Positions 6,887 to 12,828 of a stretch of 12,828 bases of DNA are shown in pieces. The stretch lies in contig JASLJB010000219.1 of assembly GCA_030152605.1 (NCBI GenBank), positions 1 through 12,828 on the forward strand. The letters are read 5' to 3'. The stretch comes from Acinetobacter sp. (GTDB taxonomy: Bacteria > Pseudomonadota > Gammaproteobacteria > Pseudomonadales > Moraxellaceae). Under the pieces are notes generated by a model that was not told the origin of the DNA, searched no databases, and was given only the letters and a program-made list of their open reading frames with translations. The translations under genes were made by a program, and so were the position numbers. How positions within the stretch are numbered: the first letter of the stretch is position 1; each line of letters opens with the position of its first letter.

Positions 6887-6902
6887 AGATCTTGAAGTCT
6901 AC

Positions 6903-7778
6903 TTACTGCGTTTCGATTTCGCGCACTCGGATCAAACCTTCTTGCGTGGTACTACACACCAGCTCGCCGTTTTGCCACATGCGGCCAAAGTTCAGACCAC
7001 GCGAACTGGCGCTGACCGTGGCCTCCATGTCATACAGCATCCACTGATCTGCACGCACCGGTTTATGAAAATAAATCGCATGATCGATACTGGCGCACTG
7101 CACACTCGGCGATAAATAATTTAAACCATGCGGTCTTAATGCCGTCACCATTAAGGTGTAATCCGAATAAAACGCCACGATCGCTTGATGCAGGGAAATA
7201 TCCTCCAATACATCAGCCGGCAATTCACCATGGGTTTTTAAATAATGCGCATAGTTTGGCGCTTCAGGCTGCGGCTGAAAGGGATTACTTTCCTGAATCG
7301 GGCGGATTTCCACCTGACGCGGACGCATAAAGGCTTTACGAATATTCTCAGGGATAAAATCCACTAGATTTTCTTTGAGTTTCTGCTCACAGATCAGCGT
7401 TTCTGCCGCGGGATAGTCAGGCGCTTCAATCTGATAATTAATCCCGTCTTCAGGATGAGCAAAAGACACCATGGCCGAGAAAATGGTACGACCATGCTGG
7501 ATGGCGCGGACTTGACGACTCAGGAAACTACGACCATCACGCAGTTTCTCGACTTCGTAAATAATCGGTGCATTGACATCGCCACCATACAGAAAATAGG
7601 CATGCAATGAGTTGACTGGACGATCTGCAGTATAAGCGGCCGCACGTAATGCCTGACCGAGCACTTGTCCACCAAAAACACGTTTCCCGACTAAATTACG
7701 GCTTTGACCACGGAATATATGTTCTTCAAGTTTCTCTAATGTTAAAAGCTCTACCAATTCTTGGGTCAGTTCATTCAT
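6903..7778 (-). CDS. tesB: Acyl-CoA thioesterase II (TesB)
   Basis: A double-hotdog acyl-CoA thioesterase of 291 residues (E. coli TesB has 286), hydrolysing fatty acyl-CoA to free acid and CoA in the cytoplasm. The open frame runs to an ATG at 7853, but the ATG at 7778 is chosen. Its product starts MNELTQELVELLTLEKLEEH, matching the family N-terminus, and AAGGA lies about ten bases upstream. The 25 extra residues have no family counterpart and no ribosome site. Motifs seen are FRGQS (22-26), VFGGQVLGQAL (34-44) and SLHAYFL (57-63). The catalytic residues align as Asp206 (YSDYTL), Ser230 (CASIDHAIYFHKP) and Gln279 (TTQEGLIR). E. coli has Asp204, Thr228 and Gln278, so the middle residue is Ser instead of Thr. 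The gene diverges from plsB and ends at its own terminator. Confidence 0.93.
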   Translation of the reverse strand: MNELTQELVELLTLEKLEEHIFRGQSRNLVGKRVFGGQVLGQALRAAAYTADRPVNSLHAYFLYGGDVNAPIIYEVEKLRDGRSFLSRQVRAIQHGRTIFSAMVSFAHPEDGINYQIEAPDYPAAETLICEQKLKENLVDFIPENIRKAFMRPRQVEIRPIQESNPFQPQPEAPNYAHYLKTHGELPADVLEDISLHQAIVAFYSDYTLMVTALRPHGLNYLSPSVQCASIDHAIYFHKPVRADQWMLYDMEATVSASSRGLNFGRMWQNGELVCSTTQEGLIRVREIETQ

Positions 7779-7963
7779 ACTTAGGCTATCCTTTTTGATC
7801 TTGATGTGCGGATCCTGACTTATGAAACTTAATTTATGGATCCTGTTGATCATGACTTAATTTGATTGATGATGATTTAAATTAATCGAGCTGCGCGCTA
7901 TTTTGCCATAACTTTAAAGTAAATATCGCGGCCTTGATTGACTATATTGTCATATTCGTTATT

Positions 7964-7996
7964 TGATATAATCCGAACAAATACATTTTTTATAAT
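7964..7996 (+). promoter_or_regulatory. plsB promoter region: extended -10 plus second TATAAT
   Basis: TGATATAAT at 7964-7972 is a perfect extended -10 (TGN plus TATAAT), which can work without a -35. A TTGACT at 7938-7943 lies 23 bases upstream, too far to pair with it. A second perfect TATAAT at 7991-7996 would start RNA near 8003, at the base of the leader hairpin. It too lacks a well-spaced -35. Which one is used cannot be told from sequence. Confidence 0.6.
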
Positions 7997-8004
7997 ACCC
8001 CGCA

Positions 8005-8055
8005 TTCACTCATACCCAGGCGATGCCAGGTAGAGCATATGATGTTCTGAGTGAA
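8005..8055 (+). promoter_or_regulatory. Predicted three-way-junction RNA fold in the plsB leader
   Basis: The closing stem pairs TTCACTCA (8005-8012) with TGAGTGAA (8048-8055). Directly inside it are two hairpins with no unpaired bases between helices. One pairs TACC (8013-8016) with GGTA (8029-8032) and GGC (8019-8021) with GCC (8025-8027). The other pairs GAGCAT (8033-8038) with ATGTTC (8042-8047), including one G-U pair. A single bulged A would let the closing stem extend outward. It ends about 50 bases before the plsB ribosome site. No known riboswitch class is recognised. The fold was drawn by eye. Confidence 0.4.
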
Positions 8056-8115
8056 ATGAATTAAGATGTTTCCCCATTTGGTTCCCAACGGCTGCGTCAT
8101 TCGCTAGGAGTTTTT

Positions 8116-10701
8116 ATGTCCAAGAGTAGTTTTGGTCAAATATATCGTCGACTTTCCAGTAAACTACTTGACCTTGTGGTCACGCCGCACGTGCTTGGCG
8201 AAGTTCCTCAAGACAGCAGTCTAAATACCACAGATGCACATGCTGGCGCAGAGTCTATCCCAGGCACGCAGAAAGTCACCTGTTATATATTACAAAACTA
8301 TTCACGCAGTAATGCGCTGGTGGTCGATGGTGAAACCCGTCGCCTGAAGTTACAGCCTGCACTAGATGCCATGACTTTGGGTGAACATCGCGAACGTACT
8401 GCGGTGATTTTTTTACAGCATCAAGATGAAACCAATCTGCTCAACCCACCGAATTATGCATTTCCACCACGCCTGATCCGTCTGATTGAATTATTAGAAA
8501 AAAATCCTGAGCTGGATGTGGATTTGGTGCCGGTGACCGTCCTTTGGGGACGCACTCCAGACAAAGAAGACTCTTTATTTAAACTTCTATTTACTGATAC
8601 TTGGGCCACACCCAGCAAGGTTAAACAGTTAATGAATATTGGTCTGCATGGTCGCCAGTCTTATTTGGAATTCCATCCTGCCCAATCGCTACGCAGCATG
8701 GTTGAGTTTGCCACAGAACAACATCCGAACCTGTCGCCTGCCACTTATATCATCAATCAACTGAATGACTTCTTAGACCGTCAACGTGAAGTGGTGCTCG
8801 GTCCCGATTTATCAGACCGTCGTAACGTGATGCAGTCTTTGATCAAATCCCAAGACGTTCAAGACGCCATCCGCAAAGAAAGTATCCGTGCCAAGATCAG
8901 CATGGTCGAAAGTGAGCGTCGTGCGATTGGCTTCGTCAATGAAATCGCATCTGACTACTCAGCCTCTGCCGTGCGTTTTGCCGATATGGCACTGACGCGT
9001 CTATGGACGCAACTCTATGATGGGGTTGAAGTACATAACTTTAGTACCGTGCGTGAACTGGCCAAAGACTACGAAATTATTTACACCCCTTGTCATCGCA
9101 GCCATATCGACTACTTACTCTTGTCCTATGTGATTTATCGTCGTGGTTTGATGGTGCCGTATATCGCCGCGGGTGATAACCTCAACCTCCCCTTTGTCGG
9201 TCAATTGTTGCGTGGTGGTGGTGCCTTCTTTATCCGTCGTTCATTCCGCGGTAATGCACTCTATACCTCGGTGTTTAAAGAGTATCTCTACAGCATCCTG
9301 TCACGTAACACCCCACTGGAATACTTCATCGAAGGTGGACGTTCGCGTACCGGTCGTCTACTGCCACCGAAAACGGGCATGTTGGCCATGACCGTACATG
9401 GGCATTTACGTGGCAAGTCTAAACCGATCGTGTTTGTACCCACCTATATTGGTTATGAACGTTTGATGGAAGGCTCGACTTATGTGGGTGAGATGCAAGG
9501 CAAACCCAAAGAAGCTGAATCTATCTTTGGGATCTTGGGCACGCTGAGAAAAATTGAACGTATCTTTGGTAAGGTTCACGTCAACTTTGGTGAGCCAGTC
9601 TTCTTAGACAAGTTACTCAAAGAACACGGCGCCGATCAGATTCATATCGCGCATAACGATGACCCAATCCCGCCGGAAGTGTCTGCGGCAGTCAACAGCT
9701 CCGCCAATGCGATCCTAGAAAACATTAACCGTGCAGTAGTGATCAATCCAGTGTCTTTACTGTCCTTGATCCTATTGGCCACGCCGAAACATACTTTAGA
9801 TGAAGAGATCTGTATCAAGCAGCTCGACACCTATCGTAAGTTGGCGTCTGCCCTGCCGTATGATGAACGCACACAGATCACGCCATTGTCTGGCAAAGAG
9901 ATCATTGCCTACGGTCTCAAACTCAAACTGATCAAACGGGTCCAACATGTGCTCGGGGATATTATTGGGATTGAGGACAACCAAGCGATTCTATTGACCT
10001 ATTTCCGCAACAACATCTTGCATGCCTTTATCTTGCCATCACTCATCGCAGCTTTGGTTGAGCACAATGGTCGTATCCATCGCAACGACTTAAGCAATGT
10101 CATCCGCACCCTGTATCCGTTCTTAAAAGCAGAGCTGTATTTAAAATGGAAAGATGACGAACTCCAAGATCAGATTGATCTCTATGTCGATGCTTTGGCT
10201 GCAGCACATTTAATCATGCTGGATGCTGAAGGCTGTCTCAACAGCCCAGTACGCAATACTGAAGATCACAACCAGCTCACGGTGTTGGCTGCGCCTGTGA
10301 TGCAAAGCCTTGAACGCTACTACATGACTTTGGCACTGATCACACAACGTGGTTCGGGCAATATCTCGACCAGACAGGTTGAAGAACTCAGTCATCTGCT
10401 CGGTCAGCGTTTGTCGGTGTTGTATGAGTTCAACTCACCTGAGTTCTTTGACAAGGCACTGTTCCAAAGCTTTATCAAAGTGCTGACCCAACAAGGCTAT
10501 ATCAGTACCAATGAAGAAGGCGCGCTCACCTTTGACGATCAGTTCCGCAACGTCGCCCAGTACGCTAACTTAGTATTGGATGATGTGACCTTGCAAATGT
10601 TGCAACACATCACCTCATTCACCGATGAAGAGCTGAAAGCGGCCATCGATGCCGTCGCCGCACAGAATGCGAAAAAACGTTTAAAGCGTAAAAAGAAATA
10701 A
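8116..10701 (+). CDS. plsB: Glycerol-3-phosphate 1-O-acyltransferase PlsB
   Basis: An 861-residue inner-membrane enzyme that transfers a fatty acyl group from acyl-CoA or acyl-ACP to position 1 of glycerol-3-phosphate, the first step of phospholipid synthesis. E. coli PlsB has about 807 residues. The four acyltransferase blocks are present in order: HRSHIDYLLL (327-336, catalytic His327 and Asp332), GGGAFFIRRSF (367-377), EGGRSRTGR (406-414) and VPTYIGYERL (441-450). The long N-terminal and C-terminal regions are those of the PlsB type, not of the short PlsC or PlsY enzymes. The C-terminus ends in a very basic KKRLKRKKK, likely to touch membrane phospholipid. The ATG at 8116 follows AGGAG (8106-8110) by five bases, a good ribosome site. 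It is preceded by a leader of more than 100 bases and followed by a strong terminator, so it is probably transcribed alone. It diverges from tesB, which breaks down the acyl-CoA that PlsB uses. Confidence 0.97.
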   Translation: MSKSSFGQIYRRLSSKLLDLVVTPHVLGEVPQDSSLNTTDAHAGAESIPGTQKVTCYILQNYSRSNALVVDGETRRLKLQPALDAMTLGEHRERTAVIFLQHQDETNLLNPPNYAFPPRLIRLIELLEKNPELDVDLVPVTVLWGRTPDKEDSLFKLLFTDTWATPSKVKQLMNIGLHGRQSYLEFHPAQSLRSMVEFATEQHPNLSPATYIINQLNDFLDRQREVVLGPDLSDRRNVMQSLIKSQDVQDAIRKESIRAKISMVESERRAIGFVNEIASDYSASAVRFADMALTRLWTQLYDGVEVHNFSTVRELAKDYEIIYTPCHRSHIDYLLLSYVIYRRGLMVPYIAAGDNLNLPFVGQLLRGGGAFFIRRSFRGNALYTSVFKEYLYSILSRNTPLEYFIEGGRSRTGRLLPPKTGMLAMTVHGHLRGKSKPIVFVPTYIGYERLMEGSTYVGEMQGKPKEAESIFGILGTLRKIERIFGKVHVNFGEPVFLDKLLKEHGADQIHIAHNDDPIPPEVSAAVNSSANAILENINRAVVINPVSLLSLILLATPKHTLDEEICIKQLDTYRKLASALPYDERTQITPLSGKEIIAYGLKLKLIKRVQHVLGDIIGIEDNQAILLTYFRNNILHAFILPSLIAALVEHNGRIHRNDLSNVIRTLYPFLKAELYLKWKDDELQDQIDLYVDALAAAHLIMLDAEGCLNSPVRNTEDHNQLTVLAAPVMQSLERYYMTLALITQRGSGNISTRQVEELSHLLGQRLSVLYEFNSPEFFDKALFQSFIKVLTQQGYISTNEEGALTFDDQFRNVAQYANLVLDDVTLQMLQHITSFTDEELKAAIDAVAAQNAKKRLKRKKK

Positions 10702-10720
10702 ATTTAATCCTGTCACGCCC

Positions 10721-10748
10721 AAAGCCACTCCATCGAGTGGCTTTTTTT
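10721..10748 (+). terminator. Rho-independent terminator after plsB
   Basis: AAAGCCACTC (10721-10730) and GAGTGGCTTT (10735-10744) form a perfect ten-base stem around CATC, followed by a seven-T run (10742-10748). On the minus strand it lies nine bases past the SDR stop, but there only three T follow the stem, so any action on that gene would be weaker. Confidence 0.92.
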
Positions 10749-10757
10749 AAGCAATTT

Positions 10758-11591
10758 TTAACTATTTTTTTTCAAAGTGGCGCTTTGGGTCTGTTGCAAC
10801 ATGGCCCAATAGTTCTGAAAACAATCCTGATATTGCAACTCAAAGCCTGTGTCGCGCATACGCGTGGCGTGTATTTTCTTGCCGCTGACCACATCCCCCA
10901 GCAAACTTAATTCGGGCAGTTGTAACTGCTGCTGAAACCATTGAATCGTTTCATGTAAAGCGGTAGGTCGCCCATCACTTACGATATACGACGATGCAGG
11001 TTGTTCCACGTGAATCAATCCTGCCAAGAAGCGCGCTAGATCCTCGATATGAATCCGATTACTCCAGTGGATTCGATCGTAGCGCTGGGTGTTGTGTGCC
11101 AGCTTGATCATCCGTGCCACTGAATTGCCATAGATGCCACTTGGACGGATGATGATGACCTGTTGCGGATAGCGTGCTTGCCACAACTGTTCCATCTGTA
11201 ATAACCATTGTCCCTGTTCATCGCTGGGTTTGATCGGACTCAGATCATCAATTGTTTCGCCTTGATTTTCCCCATAGACGCGGGTCGAAGACACGACAAT
11301 AATTCGCTTAATCGGATGCTGAGCGAGTGCCGCAGCAATCGCGGCGACGGAGTTCACATAGGTATTTTGATAGGCGCTCGAATCCCCTTGCCCTGGTGAC
11401 AACAACACATAAGCAACATCGATAGGGGCCAAGCCAGTGAGATTGAGCTGATGCACATCTTGGATCAGATGGGTTGCGCCATCGGCGGGTTTCGGGCTGC
11501 GACTGATTGTGCTAATTTGATGCTCAGCGCCAAATAAATGTTTGGCAACGCGCTGAGATGTTTTACCATAACCCACAAATAGTATATGCAT
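10758..11591 (-). CDS. YeeZ-like NAD(P)-binding SDR family protein
   Basis: A 277-residue extended or atypical short-chain dehydrogenase/reductase fold protein, close in pattern to E. coli YeeZ. The N-terminal Rossmann strand MHILFVGYGKTSQRVAKHL (1-19) carries the cofactor-binding glycine loop. SSTRVYGENQG (101-111) holds the Ser/Thr and Tyr106 of the SDR active site, but the usual YxxxK lysine is Gln110. E. coli YeeZ, as I recall it, also has Gln there, so this is likely a family trait. RPSGIYG (149-155), IHIEDLA (180-186) and the SGKKI to GFELQYQD tail (236-256) also match YeeZ-type proteins. No substrate is known to me. The open frame extends to an ATG at 11642, but the ATG at 11591 places the Rossmann strand at the N-terminus and avoids overlapping recG. 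Its ribosome site is weak. It is divergent from recG across 44 bases. Confidence 0.85.
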   Translation of the reverse strand: MHILFVGYGKTSQRVAKHLFGAEHQISTISRSPKPADGATHLIQDVHQLNLTGLAPIDVAYVLLSPGQGDSSAYQNTYVNSVAAIAAALAQHPIKRIIVVSSTRVYGENQGETIDDLSPIKPSDEQGQWLLQMEQLWQARYPQQVIIIRPSGIYGNSVARMIKLAHNTQRYDRIHWSNRIHIEDLARFLAGLIHVEQPASSYIVSDGRPTALHETIQWFQQQLQLPELSLLGDVVSGKKIHATRMRDTGFELQYQDCFQNYWAMLQQTQSATLKKNS

Positions 11592-11635
11592 TAAATAACC
11601 CAACTTACTGAACGAATTGAAAAAGATGAGAGGGC

Positions 11636-12828
11636 ATGCCAACAGTCCATCAATTGCAAGGGGTCGGCCCTGCTGCTGCAGCTTTATTGGAAAAGCTCAA
11701 TATTCTGACCATCGATGATCTATTGTTTCATCTGCCACGTGATTACGAAGATCGTAGCACGATCATTGCGATGAACCAATTAAGCGTCGGGCGGAGTTAT
11801 CTACTCGAAGGCATCGTCAAATCAGTCGAATATCCACCGGGTAAACGCAACTCGATGGCGATCTTGCTACAAGATGATTTCGGCAAAGTGACCTTACGCT
11901 TCTACCACATCTATAAGGCTCTCACCGATCGCGCCCAAGTGGGTAACCGCCTGCGTATCTTTGGTGAGGTTCGGGTCGGGGCACGCGGTTTAGAGCTCTA
12001 TCATCCTGAAATTCAACTCATCAGCTCACACACGGCTCTACCCAAAACCCAACTCACGGCGATTTATCCGAGTACCGATGGACTGACCCAGCCCAAATTA
12101 CGTGACTACGTCAACAAAGCACTGCAATTGCACAGTGATGAACTGGTCGAACTGGTGCCGGAAAAACTCAGTAATGGCTATGCACTCAGTCAAGCCCTGC
12201 ACTATATCCATCATCCACCGGTGGATGCCAATATGCTGCAGTTGGCCCAAGCCACGCACCCTGCACAACAACGCCTGATCTTTGAAGAACTGGTCGCGCA
12301 TCAGATTAGCTTACTCAGTCGCCGTGCTTATATTCAGCATATTCAAGCTCCTGCTTTTGCACCCAGCCGCAGATTGCTCAAGCAACTGCTGGCACAACTG
12401 CCATTTGAAATGACCCAGGCACAAAAACGCGTCAGCAAAGATATTTTGCAGGATCTATCGCAACCCAAACCCATGCTGCGTTTGGTGCAAGGCGATGTCG
12501 GTGCCGGTAAAACACTGGTTGCAGGTGTGGCAGCCTGCCATGCGCTTGAGGAAGGCTGGCAAGTGGCACTGATGGCGCCGACGGAAATTTTGGCGGAACA
12601 GCATTATCTTAATTTCAAAAAATGGTTTGAACCACTTGGACTGCAAGTGGTCTGGCTGGCCAGTCGACACAAAGCCAAAGCGCGCGCTGAAATCGAACAA
12701 CAGGTCAAAGATGGCAGTGCGCATTTGGTGGTCGGGACACATGCCCTATTTCAAGACCATGTTGAATTCAACAAATTGGGCTTGGTGATCATCGACGAAC
12801 AACATCGCTTTGGCGTCGATCAACGTCT
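11636..12828 (+). CDS. recG: ATP-dependent DNA helicase RecG (5' part, runs off window)
   Basis: The first 397 codons of recG; E. coli RecG has 693 residues, so about 57 percent is visible. RecG remodels stalled replication forks and branches Holliday junctions. The start MPTVHQLQGVGPAAAALLEK is typical, and the N-terminal wedge/OB-fold domain covers roughly residues 50-130. The helicase motifs are clear: LVQGDVGAGKT (283-293, Walker A), APTEILAEQH (314-323, motif Ia), GTHALFQ (367-373, motif Ib) and IIDEQHRFG (385-393, motif II, DEQH). The frame is open at the window edge and motifs III-VI lie beyond it. The ATG at 11636 is preceded by purine-rich AGAGGG ending one base away, an unusually close spacing, though the product matches the family start. 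The divergent SDR gene begins 44 bases away, so the two promoters must overlap or lie inside the genes. Confidence 0.96.
   Translation, partial: MPTVHQLQGVGPAAAALLEKLNILTIDDLLFHLPRDYEDRSTIIAMNQLSVGRSYLLEGIVKSVEYPPGKRNSMAILLQDDFGKVTLRFYHIYKALTDRAQVGNRLRIFGEVRVGARGLELYHPEIQLISSHTALPKTQLTAIYPSTDGLTQPKLRDYVNKALQLHSDELVELVPEKLSNGYALSQALHYIHHPPVDANMLQLAQATHPAQQRLIFEELVAHQISLLSRRAYIQHIQAPAFAPSRRLLKQLLAQLPFEMTQAQKRVSKDILQDLSQPKPMLRLVQGDVGAGKTLVAGVAACHALEEGWQVALMAPTEILAEQHYLNFKKWFEPLGLQVVWLASRHKAKARAEIEQQVKDGSAHLVVGTHALFQDHVEFNKLGLVIIDEQHRFGVDQR

Larger units (their letters stand above)
7779..8115. other. Divergent tesB-plsB intergenic region
   Basis: These 337 bases hold no gene I can support. The left part (7779-7853) is the in-frame upstream extension of tesB, rejected as coding. 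The stretch 7854-7960 is A/T-rich and must carry the minus-strand tesB promoter; TATAGT read on the minus strand at 7940-7945 is a possible -10 but its -35 is poor. The right part carries two plsB -10 boxes, a foldable leader and a good ribosome site. Confidence 0.6.

Noticed and set aside
7779..7853. 25-residue N-terminal extension of TesB
   Set aside because: No ribosome site at 7853 and no family counterpart; the ATG at 7778 has both.
8064..8079. NsrR half-site AAGATGTTT in the plsB leader
   Set aside because: Only one half matches; the partner arm is absent.
11592..11642. 17-residue N-terminal extension of the SDR protein
   Set aside because: It would overlap recG and put residues before the Rossmann strand that normally starts this family.
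1..12828. CRISPR array, mobile element, prophage or toxin-antitoxin pair
   Set aside because: No spaced direct repeats, transposase, integrase, terminal inverted repeats or small paired genes were seen; all large frames belong to housekeeping families.

Overview
This window looks like ordinary chromosomal DNA of a gammaproteobacterium, most likely Acinetobacter or a close Moraxellaceae relative. That assignment is an inference from protein content: a long PlsB with a basic C-terminus, an EngB with extra tails, a YjgR-type ATPase, an NsrR with the enterobacterial cysteine spacing, and RecG. No tRNA, rRNA, insertion sequence, CRISPR array, integrase or phage gene was found. I see no multi-gene defence or biosynthetic system.

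Layout, left to right. Positions 11-1615 (+) encode a YjgR/DUF853 HerA-like ATPase. A nitric-oxide module follows: a clear NsrR-type operator (1821-1843) overlapping a promoter, a shortened flavohaemoglobin gene (1868-2632) and its terminator, then nsrR itself (2844-3284). Next come the ribosome-assembly GTPase gene engB (3407-4303) with its own promoter and a strong terminator, and a PF10118-type metal-dependent hydrolase (4539-5486). That hydrolase meets a dicarboxylate/glutamate-type symporter (5483-6748, -) tail to tail, with a 4-bp overlap of their stops. Upstream of the symporter on the minus strand is tesB (6903-7778), with a terminator between them. A 337-bp divergent region holds the start of tesB on one side and the plsB promoter and leader on the other. 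plsB (8116-10701, +) ends at a strong terminator. A YeeZ-like SDR gene (10758-11591, -) is divergent from recG (11636 to the window end, incomplete).

How the genes relate. NsrR is an Fe-S nitric-oxide sensor that normally represses hmp. The operator, the globin gene and the repressor gene together suggest a self-contained NO response, but the effector protein lacks the usual NAD-binding reductase domain. tesB and plsB are both in acyl-CoA/phospholipid metabolism (thioester hydrolysis against first acylation of glycerol-3-phosphate) and diverge from one intergenic region. The remaining genes are housekeeping units with their own signals.

The points most worth checking are the reductase-less flavohaemoglobin with an altered FAD motif, the compact three-way-junction fold predicted in the plsB leader, and two operator-like palindromes upstream of the PF10118 gene.
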